Below, in pieces: positions 1-12,134 of a DNA stretch of 17,349 nucleotides; within the stretch, counting starts at the first letter, position 1, and every line of letters begins with the position of its first letter. Origin of the DNA: Xylaria sp. FL1777 (taxonomy: Eukaryota; Ascomycota; Sordariomycetes; Xylariales; Xylariaceae). The stretch covers positions 1 to 17,349 of the forward strand of contig MU400972.1 of the NCBI GenBank assembly GCA_022578965.1. Direction: 5' to 3'. The notes under the pieces were generated by a model. It had not been told where the DNA came from. It made no database searches and worked only from the letters and a program-made list of their open reading frames with translations. A program made the position numbers and the translations under genes.

Positions 1-5
1 ATTAA

Positions 6-66
6 TTTTTTTTTTTTTTTTTATATATTTTTTTCAAACCTTAAGCTATTAATTTTTTTTCTTTTT

Positions 67-104
<38 letters not shown>
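6..104. repeat. Long T-tracts (17 T and 37 T)
   Basis: Uninterrupted T runs occupy 6-22 (17 nt) and 68-104 (37 nt), separated by mixed AT sequence. Read on the minus strand, the longer run is a 37-nt A-tract, so it could be the fossil poly(A) tail of a minus-strand LINE or a retrocopy. No adjacent 3' end of a known element could be read to support this, and a simple homopolymer expansion is equally possible. Confidence 0.5.
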
Positions 105-106
<2 letters not shown>

Positions 107-3100
107 CTGCTGCTAAACATTTAGTTTTAACTATTTACTTTACTACTGCTAATTTTATACTTATTTTATATCTTTTCTGCTTTTTTTTTAATTATTATTT
201 GCATTATAATTATGCTGCTTAAACTTATAGTAGTTAAAAGTAATACGCGTAAATATAATTGTAGTTAAAGCTATAGTTGTAAATATAAACGCAAAAAATT
301 ATTGCAACTTGTTTTATGCTTAAATTTATTTAAAAATAAGTTCGATTTTACTATAAAATAGAACTTTAATAAACTTTTTTGCTAAAAGTTTAATAACTTT
401 AATAATAAAAATAAAAACTTTAGCAGTTTGCTTTTCTTTTAAAATAGCTTCAATTTTAATAAAAATTTAAACATTATTAAGCTTTTTATTAGTTATAAAA
501 AAAAAAATAAAAATAAAAATAAAAATAATTTTAACTTTATAAATTTTAAAAAAGATCTAAATGCTAGCTTATATAATTTTAATATAAATAACGCAAGAAA
601 TAAGTCCGATTTTAATGCAAATATTAAAGTTTTTATGCTGTTTAAACGTTAGCTTGTTTTTATTATAACCCTTGTTTATAAACTTTGCAAACAAACTACT
701 AAAGTTAAAAACAAAAAATATAAAACTATTAAAAAAGCAATAGTTTTAAATAGTTTATTAATATGTTAGCTTTGTTTTAAGCGTTTTAAAAAAGCATTTT
801 AGCTAAAAAATAGCTTACCTTTAAATATAGTTTGCAAATTTAAAGATTTAAAAATAATAGCTTATATAAGCTATATAAACAGCTATATTTTATACAAGCT
901 TATAAATTAATTTATATTTATTTTAAATTAGTTTTATTAATAAGTTAGCTACTTACTATATTATATTTTAATATAATATATATTTAAAAATTATTAAACT
1001 AGTTTGTTTATTTTTTTGTTTTTTAAAAAAACAATTATAAAAAGGTTGTTATAAATAAAAATCGCGCTATTATTTAAAAAACTTTAAACAATTATTGTAT
1101 TAACTTTATAGCTATATAGTTTTGCTTTTTAAAAGCATTTTTACGTTTTTTGTTAACTTATAAAGCTTAGTTTTAATTAATTAGCAAAGTTAATAATATA
1201 AAAGTAAATTATTTTGTTTTTATTTTATATAAAGTTTAGCTAATACTTAGTAATGCAAAAATATTGTGCTAAATATAAGCACTTAATAGCAAAACGTAAA
1301 TTTTTAGCTTACTAAACTATTAAGCTTTTTTGTATAAACGCTATAAATAACTTTATTTAAACTAATTTTATAAGATTTTCTAACAAAATTAAAACTATTT
1401 TTAATGCTAGCAATATGCTTGTTTAACTATATTTAAAGTACAAGTTATAAACTATAAATATATAGCTTAAAAAGCTGCTTTTATTTCTTTTAAAAAAAAA
1501 TATATATAAAGCTATATTAATTATTGCTAATAAGCATAAATAAAAGTATTTAATTAGTTTTTTTTAACATAAAAATGTTTTAAAGTTTAATAATTAGTGT
1601 TTTAAAGCTTTTTTATAAAAATATTATAACTTATTTGTAGTATTTTTGCGTATAGCTTATTAGTAAAACGTAAGTATTTTAAAACTTAAAGCAATAAGTA
1701 TAATTTTTATTACGTAATTAAAAACAAGAAAATAACTAATTAATATATATAATATATTTAAGCTTTAGTTTATAGCTAAATTAATAATAAATTAGTACTA
1801 TTTTGTTAGCTTAATAGCTTTACTTTTTTTTTATAACTTAAGCGCTTTTTAAAATTTTTAATTGCTTTAAAAGCTATAATATTAATAATAAATACTTATT
1901 AATTATACTTAGTTAGCTAGCTTTTTTACTTAATAAAATAATATTTTTCTTTATTATAAGTTATTTTATTTATTATATTTTTAATTTTTTATTTTTTTAA
2001 CTTATTTTTAAAGTTTAGTATAAGTAAACTATACTTATGTTTAGCTTTTTAAAGCTTAAATAACTAAATTAAAAAAACGGAATAAAAGCAGCTATATTAT
2101 TTTAAAAAACTAATATAGTATGCTTATAAACTAACTATAAAAAGAATTTAAAAAGGTTTAATAAACTTAAGCGCTAATTTTTTATTTTTAAATTTAATAT
2201 TTTTTATTAATAGTGCTACTAAGTTCTTAGTTTTAAAAGTTATAAGTTTATGCTTATTATTATAATATTTTATATATTTATTAATTATAATTTATTATTG
2301 CTTTGTTATTTTGTTTTTAATAATTTATAACTTATTAAAATGTTTTTATATAGCTAAGATCTTTTTTAATATAAAGTTATTTTTAATAAACAAATAGAAT
2401 TCTAATATATAACTATATAAAGCTTTAAAAAGTAATCGTTTAATTATAGAATTAATAGTAAAATTTATAACAAAAAAAGCTTAAAATAAAAATTAAAGCT
2501 AATTAATTTGCTTATTATTTATAAAACATTTAAAATAGCTTTTAATTACTTAGTTTATTTATTTTGTTTGTTTATTAGTTTTAAGATAAAATATTATTAA
2601 AAGCTTTTATTTAACTTTTAAGTAATAATATAAATTAAACTAGAATTAATTAGTAAAAATAAAGCTTTTATTAAAAATAATGCTTTTTAAGCTACTATAA
2701 ATATATTTAATTTTATAGTAAAATAAAACTGCTAGCTTAACTAAAGTTATAGTAATATTAATTAAAAATAAATATATAAGCTTAGTAAATTTATTTATAA
2801 TAATAAAAATAGCATTAATTAGTTTTTTTTTATAAAAGTTTTTAGCAAACTTATAATAAAGTTTATAAATAGCTTTTATATAAGTTTATTAAATATTAAT
2901 AAAGTATTAAGTTTACTATACTTTTAGTAATATTTTGCTTTAGTTTTAAAGCAAATTGTATAGCTTTATATGTATTTTTTAACATTTAATTTTATATTGC
3001 TTTAGTAAAACTTTTGTTATAATAGTTTTAAAGTATAGCTTTAGTTAAAATATTTAGCTAAAAAATTATTATAATATAGCTTAATAAGTTAAAAATATAT

Positions 3101-5530
3101 AGCTTTTTTAAAAAAAATATAAATTTTGTTTTTATAGCAAACTAAAAATCTTTTTATTAACTATTAAAAATTTATAAGCTTTTTTGCTTTTAGTTATTTT
3201 ATAATTGTATAATATTTAAGGTTTTTTTTTTAAACCTTTTAAATAAGGTTTTTTAGCTTTTTAAAAGCTTTTAAATCTTTTAATTTTTTTAAGCTTATAG
3301 CTATTTATGCATGCAAACGTATAACTGCTTAAATAAAAAAAGCTTTTTTAATAAGTATAGCTTTAAGGTATAAAGCTTTAACTTAAGCATTAAAATATAA
3401 ATTAAGAATTTTAACTTGCTATATTACTGCAACTTTTTTTTTTAATATTAAAAGAATATTAATATTATTAAGCAAAACAGCTATATAATTAAAACAGCAC
3501 AAAAAAAAATTAGTTTTGTTTTTTTTGCTTGCTTAGTATTTAATAATAAAATTAAAAAAAGCTAATAATAAACACTAATAAGCTTACTTTTTATTAAGCT
3601 TTAGCATTTTTATAAATACTTAAAAGTTAATATAGTTAATTAATACTTTAATTAGTAAATTGCTTTTTTATAAATAATGCTACTAATACTTAAAGCAATT
3701 TATTATTGCAAGTATTTTTTAGTTAAGCATATTATATTGCATTTTTTCTTTAAATAATTTTTAAAAATAAAACGCAACTAGTTTAAAAATGCTTTAATTA
3801 TTTTGCTAAAATAAATTTTTTGCAAAAGCTACTTTAAAAGAATTAGTTTTTAGCAATATTTGTTTTTTAGGGTTAAAATATATAAAAAAAATAGTTTGTT
3901 TAAATATATTTTAAAAGTTTTTAAAAGCCTTTTTTTTAAAATTATTTAAAAAAATTTAACCTTTTTTTATTCTTATTATATTTTTTTTTAAATACTTAAA
4001 TAAAAGCGCAGCAATATAAAAATACCTGTTTATAAAACAGCAATAAAAGTTATAAAACTTTAAGAATTATTATAACGCTTAATAAATATTTAATATAAAC
4101 TATTACTAAATAGTGTTTATATATAAAAAGTTTATTTTAATTTTTTAGCTAAAAATAATATAACTTAAAAATTTAATTTTCTTTTAATAAAATTAGCACT
4201 TAAATAGCTTAACATATAGTTTTGCTTTTTATAGCTTTATAATAACGTTTTAAACATATTTTAAATAAAAATCTTTATTTAAAAAAAAAATAAGCATATT
4301 ATTAAAATATGCAATATAAAATATATTTATTATATTATTAAGTGTTTTTTATATATAACTTTAAAAAGTAATAAAAGCATTTAATAAACTTATAAGTATA
4401 ACTAAAAATTTATAGTAATTATAGCATATATAAAACGCTATTTTTTACTTATTTTTTTTTTAAATATATAAGCAATAATAAGCGTTTTTAAAGTTAATTT
4501 TGCTAAAGATTTTAGTTTTTAAGATTTTATTAAATAGCTTTAAAATAAATAATAAAATATATTAATTTTTACGTATAACTTAATTAAGTTTTTTATAGTT
4601 TATATATAAATATAAGCTTTTATTTTTTTTAAATATAAAAAAATTAAACCATTAGTAAAGCTAATAAACTTTTTAATTTTTTTTATTTTTAGCATTTTAT
4701 TAAGCTATTTTTATAGTTTTTTTAGCTTATTTTAAGCTAATAAGTATATAAAAAAATAAAATATAACTACGTTTTTTTTTTAGCTTAATAGCAAAGTTTT
4801 TTTGCTTTAATTATAATAATATGTTTGTTTTACTAATATTAAAAAACTTAAATAAGTTATAAAACTTTTTTAAAATTACTATAAAATTAAAATAACTAAA
4901 GCTTTTTTTTAACTTTTTAAGCTATATAAATTTAAATAATTAAATAATAGCATAGCAATAAGCTTAGTTTTAGCAAGCTTTTATAAACTTAGTTAAGCTA
5001 AATATTTTTATTTAAAAGTAGCATAATTTAAAAAACTATTAATTAGTGCTTAAATTTAATATAATTTCTTTATTTTTTAAAGTAGTTTAAAATAATAAAA
5101 AAAAGCTGCTTTTAAAGCAATAATTATAATTAATAGCTATATATACATGCTTAATTCTGCAAATAATATTATAACTATTAATTAATTTATAAACAACTTA
5201 ATAAGCTTTATAAGTAAAAAATTTATTTTTAGCAGTATGCTATAATATAAATATATAAAAAGATGCTTACTGCAATTTATAATAAAAAGCAAAAATAAAA
5301 CTAATATAGTTATATTTAGCGCATAAATTAAAATTAACATAAGTTTTAACAAGTAATTTTATAAAGCTAATAAAATAAATAATATAAAAAATATAAAAAT
5401 AGCATAAAATAAATATATAAAATAATAACTTTAGCTTAAAACTTATAGCTAATATAATTAATGCTAAGCTTACTACTTGTTTTTTAAGTTATAGTACTAT
5501 AGCTTTTATAAAAAAAGTATATAAAACTTT
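105..5530. other. AT-rich RIP-like remnant with no recognisable gene
   Basis: About 5.4 kb without an open frame of useful length on either strand. The texture matches the decayed transposons further right: surviving C and G bases sit mostly in AGC, GCT, ACT and AGT contexts, and TC, CC, GA and GG are scarce. This suggests old repeat DNA mutated by the same process. I looked by eye for reverse transcriptase signatures in their mutated forms (YLNN, FANN and similar) and found none that extends into a convincing domain. It may hold one or several DNA transposons or the 3' part of a retroelement. No tRNA, rRNA or CRISPR array was seen. Confidence 0.6.
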
Positions 5531-5532
5531 AA

Positions 5533-6090
5533 TTGTTATTTTTAGTTTTTTTTATTTATATTTTGGTTTTTATTTACTTAGATTTTTTAAATAGTTCGTT
5601 TTTAAGTAGTATTACTATTATAGCTAGTATAGCTATTAAATCTATTGTTTTTATTATTGCTATTATTATTATTACTTTTAAGCTAAAGGCAATTAAAAGT
5701 AATATAGCTAAGTTATTTATAGCTATAGCAAGTAAAGTTTTTATAAAAGTTTAAATTCGAACTATTTCTGTTATTATTTTAAAGTTAATTTAAAAAAGTT
5801 CTAAAAATATAATAGTTTTTTAAAGTATAAATATTATTGTTATTACTTTAGTTATTTATATATTTTTAGTTTTAGTACTAGCTATAACTTTTATTATTAT
5901 TGCTTTTATAGTATTAGTTTTAGCTTTTATAACTATTATTGCTTTTATAAAATCTTTAGTTATTATTATTGCAGCTATTATTATAATTATTATTTCTGCA
6001 AAAATAGTTTTAACTATTAAAACTAATATTATTATTTCTGTAGCTAATATTAGTATGCTAATTATTAGTTTAGTTTTGCTTAATATTTAA
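5533..6090. repeat. T-rich low-complexity segment (ATT/GCT/ACT-like triplets)
   Basis: The plus strand is built from loosely repeated triplets such as ATT, GCT, ACT and AGT. It can be translated from 5533 to 5754 as a 73-residue Ile, Ala, Ser and Lys sequence. Read the other way, the same stretch gives a run of stop codons that could be decayed CAA/CAG (Gln) codons. A degenerate low-complexity coding tract in either direction would look like this, so the open frame is not evidence of a gene. It lies at the left edge of the T-rich block assigned to the minus-strand LINE and could be its 3' part. Confidence 0.4.
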
Positions 6091-7500
6091 AGTTAATTTA
6101 TTAATAATTTAAGTAATATTTAACTTTAGTTTTTTTTTATTGCAGTTTAAGCGTTATTTTTTAGTTATTAGTTTTTAGCGTTGTTATATAACATTAATTA
6201 TATTAGCTTATATAGTTAGTAATAAGTTATAATAATTTATTAGCTTTTGCTAAAGTAATATACTTAATTTTTAGTAATATAATAAAGCTTTTTTGCTTTT
6301 GTTTTAGTAAACATTTTAAAGTTTAATGCTAATAAAATATTAATTAAATAGTTTTAAGTTTTAGTTAGCTTATTAACTTGCTTGTTTTAATTATATGCTT
6401 ATGCTAGCTTATAAAAAGGCAAACTGTTTAAGCAAAGTTTTAGTTTAGTTTAAAAACACCTTTTAGTTAATCTTAAATCGTTTTTTTTCTAAGATTAATA
6501 ATTTTTATAATGCTAATTAATAAGCATTTTTATAGTTCTAGTTTATATTGCTATATATATATAAAATTTTGTTTTTATTATAACAAAATTTCTAATTAGC
6601 TTTTTTAAAAATAATTTAAAGTTTTTTTATTTACTTTAGCTAGCATTAATAAATGAATTTTATACTAAAAGGGTTATAATTAAACTTTAATAGTTAGCTA
6701 AAATTAGCATTTTTAAATAAATAGCGCTAATAGTAATATAAGCAATTTTAACGTAATTAATATTTAAGTTTTTTTTGATTATGCTTTTTATTAAAGCTAG
6801 AAAATAAAAGGTTATTATTATTATTAAGATTTCTATGTTTTTGTTTTTAACTTAAGTTATAAAATTGTTTTTTAAAGTTTAAAAAGTTCTTTTGTTCTTT
6901 TAAAAATATTGTTTTTTAGTTCTTTTGTTTACTTAATTATAAAGTAAAAGTAATACAAGCTGTTTTTGATTTTAAAGCAATTTGTTTGCTTTTATTTTTT
7001 TATTGCATAACTTGCTGCTTTAGCTTTCCAATTTTAGCTAAAAGCTATATAATTTATGTTTGCAACAGTTAAGTATTAACACTTAAAGCACTAAGTAATT
7101 ATTGTTTGCTTAAGCTTAGTTTTAAAAATAATTTATGCTAAGTTTATTTTTAGTTTATTATTAAAGTTTGTTTTAAAAAAAAGCTATTAAAAATAGCATT
7201 AGCTCGTATAATTAGTTAGTGTTTAGCTATTTTATAGTATAACAAAGTATTATAAGTAACCTTATTTTAAAAAGCTTTAAAATTATTATAAAAAGTATAA
7301 AGCATTAAAAGTTAAGTATAATAGTTAATATATCTTTAGTTTTTTAGTAAATATTTAATAAAACTAAAGCTTAAAGAAAAAAAAAAACTCCTATAAAATA
7401 AGTATAAAAAAGATATTCTATATATATAAATAACATATAATATGTGCTAAAGTACTTAAGTAGCCTAGTTATGACATTTATATTATTATAACGTATACTT

Positions 7501-8135
7501 ATTTTGCTTTTGTTATATTATTGCTTTATATAAAGTTTTATAGCTTAATTATTACGTATAATTAAATACTTAGTTTTTTTTTAAGCTTTGCTAAGTGTTT
7601 TTTTTATTTTATGTTTTTGTTAAACTATACTTTTAAAAATTTTGCGCTATTTTTTAAGTATATTATTACGTTAAAAAAGTATATTATTTGCATAAATGCT
7701 GTTTTATTGCTAAAAAAATGCATTAATTTGCTTTTTTGCAATATAAACTTTATTTTATGTTATTTTGCTTAATTTTTATACGTTTTTTATGCTACTTTTA
7801 AAGCTTTATAGTTTTGCTTTATATTTAGGTTTATTATAATAAAGTTAGTATTATTAGCAAAGTTAACTATTATTAGCTTTTAATGTATAGTAAGGTTATT
7901 ATAAAATATTAAAATATATAAAAAGAAAAAAAGAAATAAAAATAAGAACTTTTAAAGAACTTTAGCTTTTAGCGCTATTAATTAAAACATTGCTTTATTA
8001 AAGCAAAAACATATTATATGGTTTAATATAAAAAAGTTTACTTATATAACTATTTAAAAAAAAAAGCTTTTTTGTTGCAAAATATATATTATTATTTTTT
8101 TGTTAATAATATTAAAAGCTTTTGTAATATTTAGC
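7501..8135 (-). pseudogene. LINE reverse transcriptase, inactivated by point mutations
   Basis: This is the polymerase core of a LINE ORF2, which would copy the element's RNA at a nicked target site. One minus-strand frame carries the family motifs in order, with no indel seen: AFN at 8111-8119 (motif A, normally AFD); a WV-NSFL-like stretch as *VNFFI; VL*KFL at 7943-7960, matching VPQGSP; FYNN; VNFANNTNF with the catalytic FADD box now FANN at 7850-7861; KSKLMHF at 7715-7735 (KxELIHF-type); and KFLKV at 7628-7645 (RFLGV-type). Each departure fits G-to-A or C-to-T on the sense strand: Asp to Asn, Gly to Lys, Gln or Trp to stop, Pro to Leu. It cannot encode an active enzyme. Confidence 0.88.
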
Positions 8136-8599
8136 TGTAGTAAAAATGCTATACTTTTTTTGCTAATTGCTTTTTTTGCTGTTCTTAATACTAGTTTAAT
8201 AATTATGTTTATTAATTTATTTTGTTTATTATTTATTTAGTTGTTTAGCAGGAAATTTTTTTGTTTAGCTACTTTTACTATATAGTAATATAGCTTTTTT
8301 TTTAGCACTTTTTTTACTGTATAAATAAGCGCAATAAAGCGTTATTTTTTAGCTATTTTTTTAGTTTTTTCTGATTTTTTAAGTTTAAATATAATTACTA
8401 TTTTTGCTTGCTTAAATTACATTAAGTAATACTTTAATAAAAAGCTAATAGTACATAATATTGCTATTTTTTTTGCTAAAGCAAGTTTATAAGCTTTAAA
8501 AAAGCTATTAAGTAATAAGTTATTTTTTAGCACTTTTTATAGTATTAATTTTTATATTAGTAATATTATGTTTTTTTTTTTTATATTAATATTAATTAT

Positions 8600-11251
8600 A
8601 AACTTTTAGTAGCTATTATAAGTTAGGTTTTTTTTAAGTATATTAAATAAGTTTGCTAGTAGTACAAAAAAAAAGCGTTTTGCTAATAAAGCTGTTTTTT
8701 TTTTAAAAGTATTAGCAAAAAGTAGCTTATTTTTTATTTATTTTAGCAGTAAAATTGTAATAACTTTTAAAGCTAGCTTATAAGCAAACTTTGCTTATTT
8801 AGTTAAGCTTTATAATAACTTAAAATTTTTAAATGCTTTTATAAATGCTTGTTTTTAGCTACGTTTTTATGCTTTTTTTATTTTATTACTAAAAGCTTTT
8901 TTTTTTTTTTAAAAGCTTACTATATTGCTTTAGTTTTTTTGCTTTAAAACTTATAGTATATTTGTTTTGCTTTTTTTTTTGTTTTAATTACTTTTAAGAA
9001 TTACTAAAGTAATATTTAGTGTTTTTTTTTTATAGTTTTTTTAAGCGTTGTTTTATTTGTTATTTTTACTAGTTACTAAATTAAAAAATCAAAAGTATTA
9101 TTTAGCTTGCTAAGTATATGCAGTATATATGTTTTTATAATAATAGCTTTTGTTTTTACAGCTGCTTTATTTTTATTTAATTTAAGCTAGTTTTATTTTT
9201 TTGCTTTTTTTAAATATTTTTGCAAAATTGCTTTTAAGTTAATTATAACTTTTAGTGCTTTATAATTAAAACTTAGCTACTTTAAGTCCTTTTAATAAAT
9301 AATAGCTAAGTTGCTAAACATTTATATTAAGTTTATTATTAAGCTTTTTTGTTTATACTTTGTTTTAATTATTTTTTTTTAAAAAGTAGCTAGTATAAAA
9401 TCTTATTATGCAGTAAACTTAAGTAGTTTATTTGCTTTTTAGCTTTTTTTGCTTTTTAAGTTTTATAATAAATAATAAAGGTTAAAGTTGCTTATAAATA
9501 TATAGCGTTTTTTTAGCTTGTTTGCTTTATATATTTTTTAAATTAAATTATATTAAACTGTTTTTTTTTAATTTAGCAAATATATTAATTATAAAAATAT
9601 TACTAAATTATTGCTGCTTATTATAACTTTTGCTTAGTTTTTATTAGCGTTTTTTACTAGTATTTTTATTGCAATTTTTTTATTTATATATAACGCAGCT
9701 TTGCTTTTTAATTAAATAATTTAATAGCTATTATTACTAAAGCAATATATATTGCTATGTTTATTAATTATTAGTTTTTAAACTGCTATATAATTAAAGC
9801 TGTTGTTTTATAACGTATATATTATATTGCTTTTAAATCTTATAATGTTTTAAAAAGCAATATTATATATTATTAAGTTAATAAAAATAAGTTTTTGCTT
9901 ATATTGCTAGTTTGCTATTTTTTTGCTAATAATTCTTTTTTATTTAGCTTTATAAATGCTAATGTTATTAGCATTTTTAAACTATTTTTATTTATTTTTT
10001 TGCTTATTACTGCTGCTTTTTTAGCACTTTAAAAGCTTTTAAGTTATAATATATATGCTGCTTTTGCTTTGTTTTTTTGTTTAACTTTTTTTTAACAAGC
10101 TTTATTTTATGTTACGTATGCTTTTTTGCAGTTTATGCATTTTTGCTTTGCTTTTTATGTTTTTATTAAGCAGCTTTTTTTACTTTTTTAGTGCTTTAAA
10201 GCTAAACAATAGCTATACTTTAGGTTTTTGCAGCAATATTTAGCTATATAATTATATTTATAGCAATTAAAGCATTATATAATTTTAAGCTTTATAGTAA
10301 AAAGTTTATAATTAAATAGTTAAGCTTTTTATAAAAAGCTGTTTTTATATATTATTTTAGCTGCTATAATGCTGCTTATATATAATAATATTAATGCAAA
10401 TTTAGCTTTTGTGTTTTTAAATAGCATTTTTTTATATTTTATAACTTCGGGGTATTTATTACGTAGTAATTATAATAAGTTTTTGTTTAAATATATTACT
10501 TTAATTTATTTTGTTAAAATGTTTTTTATTATTAGTGCTGCTTTTTTTTGTTATATTTTTAACTTTTTTTTAAAAGCTTTTATAATTTACTTTTTTTTTT
10601 TAGTTTTTTAAAGTACTGCTTTTTTAAAAGTAATTATTATGTTTTTACTATATAGCTTTTTAGCAATAATTACGTTGTTACTTATAAGCGCTATATTTAT
10701 TGCTTTAATAATATTAGCTAATGTTTTATTTTTAAAGTTGTTAGCTTATTTTTTACCTTTAATTAGCACTTTTTGGTTTTGCTTAAATAGTATTGCTTTG
10801 TTGTTATAAGCTAGCTATAAAGCTATAACTTATGCTTAAAATTTTAGCGTGTTTATATTTAATAAAGTTTATTAAAAAAGCTTTTAAACAGTATTTTTAA
10901 CGCTTTTTTAGTTAGCTTTTATAGCAGTATTTAAATTATAGCAAGTTATAAATGTATTAAAGTTGTTTTTATTGTTAGGCTTTATGCTTTGTTAGCTTTT
11001 CTGGGCTTTTTTTAACGTATATGCTATTTATGCTTTTTTTACGTTTTTTTAAAAAAAAATTCTTTTTGCTATTTTTTTTTTATTAGCAGCTATAATACTA
11101 GTTTTATAATTTTATCGATTATTTTTTATATACTAGAAAGTTTGTTAGCTTTGCGTTTTTTGTTAAAACGTTGCTACATTGTAGTTATATTGCTAATAGG
11201 TTTTAATAGTGCATTAGTTACGTTTTTAACAAATAAATTATTTAATACCAT
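8600..11251 (-). other. Probable upstream part of the LINE (endonuclease/ORF1 region), unresolved
   Basis: Between the reverse transcriptase and the palindrome cluster, the minus strand is A-rich. It gives broken Lys-, Asn- and Ile-rich translations, for example around 10,680-11,100, and a short frame that opens with an ATG at 11251-11249. This fits the endonuclease and a basic, coiled-coil-like ORF1, but I could not place any endonuclease motif, and the frames I followed do not join cleanly. Treat it as inferred from position and base skew. Confidence 0.3.
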
Positions 11252-11295
11252 TTTTTTGTTTTTTGTTATATTTATACTCCGCAAATAAAGTGCAA

Positions 11296-11357
11296 TTTAC
11301 TTAGTAAGTAAAAGTTGCTACGCTAATTTTAGCAATCTTAATTATTTAATAATTAAG
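11296..11357. repeat. Cluster of short near-perfect palindromes at a strand-bias switch
   Basis: Two palindromes, each with a single-base centre, lie 33 bp apart. Tttactta (11296-11303) is mirrored by taagtaaa (11305-11312), and cttaattatt (11337-11346) by aataattaag (11348-11357). Between them a 6-bp pair ttgcta/tagcaa can also fold. The plus strand changes from T-rich to A-rich just here, so this lies between the left-pointing LINE and the right-pointing gypsy pol. It may be a residual 5' UTR or promoter, or an accident of AT-rich sequence. Confidence 0.45.
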
Positions 11358-11640
11358 CTTAAACTTACAAAGTTATAATTAAGTGTAAAGAATTTAAAAA
11401 AAGGTCCACTTTTAGCTATAATAATAGTTATATACTTAAAAAAACCAAACTTTTTAATATATTTATATAAAAATATAAAAAACAAATTATATTAAATATT
11501 GCTAATATATTTAATTATAATATTATTTTAAAAATATTATAGCTAAAAACTAGCAATTTTTTAATTTAATAAAAAGCAAAAACTATTAATTAAAAAAATA
11601 AAAAATAAAGCAAAAAAATTAGAAAAATTACAAAAGAAAT

Positions 11641-12134
11641 CTTAAACAAAATATTAAAAGTATATTATAAATTTTATAAACTATTCAAAAAAAAAAAAAA
11701 AAAAAACTTCTTAAACATAGCTTATAAAATTATTATATTTTTATTAAGGAAAAATGTTAACTAAAGCTTTATTAAGTATATTATATAAGCTTAAACAAAA
11801 CAAACGCTTTATAAAAATACATTTAAAAAAATTTAGCAAAAGAATTCCTAAAAAAATTTTAATTATTTGCTAAATACTTTATAGTATTAGTACTTAAAAT
11901 AAAAAATAAAAAACAACTAATTAATAAAAAAAAAAAACTAGTATAGCAAATAATAGTTAACTATTAATTATTAAACGCAATTATTATTAAAAATAAATAT
12001 TTTTTTATTTTATTAGTAATTATAAAAAAAAACATTAGCTAAGCAAAATAATTTATAGCAGGTAATATTTTAAATAAATATTATACTATTAAAATAGCTA
12101 AAAAAAAAAAATAAAAAACTGTTATATAAATAGT
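11641..12134 (+). pseudogene. Gypsy pol, N-terminal half of reverse transcriptase
   Basis: The codon register starts at 11641. LLKH at 11707-11718 corresponds to the LPxH motif that precedes gypsy reverse transcriptases. NLAKEF near 11830 matches the N-L-x-K-G-F/I segment. VNY*LLNAIIIKNKY at 11956-12000 matches VDYRxLNAITIKxxYPLP, with Asp to Asn and Arg to stop. A further stretch near 12061-12120 ends in *KT, where the family has WKT (TGG to TAA at 12112). A 20-A run at 11687-11706 sits inside the frame. The segment ends at the 13-bp duplication that borders the SINE. Removing 747 bp (insertion plus one duplication copy) keeps the register. Confidence 0.85.
12122..12134 (+). repeat. Target-site duplication, left copy (ttatataaatagt)
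   Basis: This 13-bp sequence recurs without change at 12869-12881 and brackets the SINE. It is AT-rich, so part of the match could be chance. However, the right copy abuts the first base of the tRNA-like head exactly, and collapsing the two copies restores the reverse transcriptase register. Confidence 0.75.

Larger units (their letters stand above)
6100..11280 (-). mobile_element. Decayed non-LTR retrotransposon (LINE, Tad-like), edges approximate
   Basis: The block is strongly T-rich on the plus strand and so A-rich on the minus strand, as expected for the sense strand of a retroelement. Its identity rests on the reverse transcriptase described separately, which runs from about 8135 down to 7501. 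By normal LINE order the endonuclease and any ORF1 should lie at higher coordinates (about 8,600-11,250), and the RNase H and 3' end at lower ones (about 5,500-7,400). I could not read those domains with confidence, so both limits come from base skew only. There is no intact ORF. The 80-codon plus-strand frame at 10369-10611 is antisense and meaningless here. The clade call rests on residue patterns recalled from fungal LINEs. Confidence 0.6.

Noticed and set aside
3700..4020. Possible pogo/Fot1-type transposase on the minus strand (an F*P*K stretch like FQPxK)
   Set aside because: Only a few residues match, and neither the upstream DDE motifs nor a consistent continuation could be read.
5533..5754. 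73-codon plus-strand open frame
   Set aside because: Low-complexity ATT/GCT/ACT triplets. A T-rich strand avoids stops, and the opposite strand belongs to the LINE block. No domain and no supporting context.
10369..10611. 80-codon plus-strand open frame, hydrophobic and membrane-like
   Set aside because: Antisense to the A-rich strand of the LINE. Its Phe, Leu and Ile content is what a T-rich strand gives by default.
11687..11706. 20-A run as a poly(A) tail of a retrocopy
   Set aside because: The gypsy codon register reads through it into LLKH and the rest of the reverse transcriptase, so it is internal to pol.
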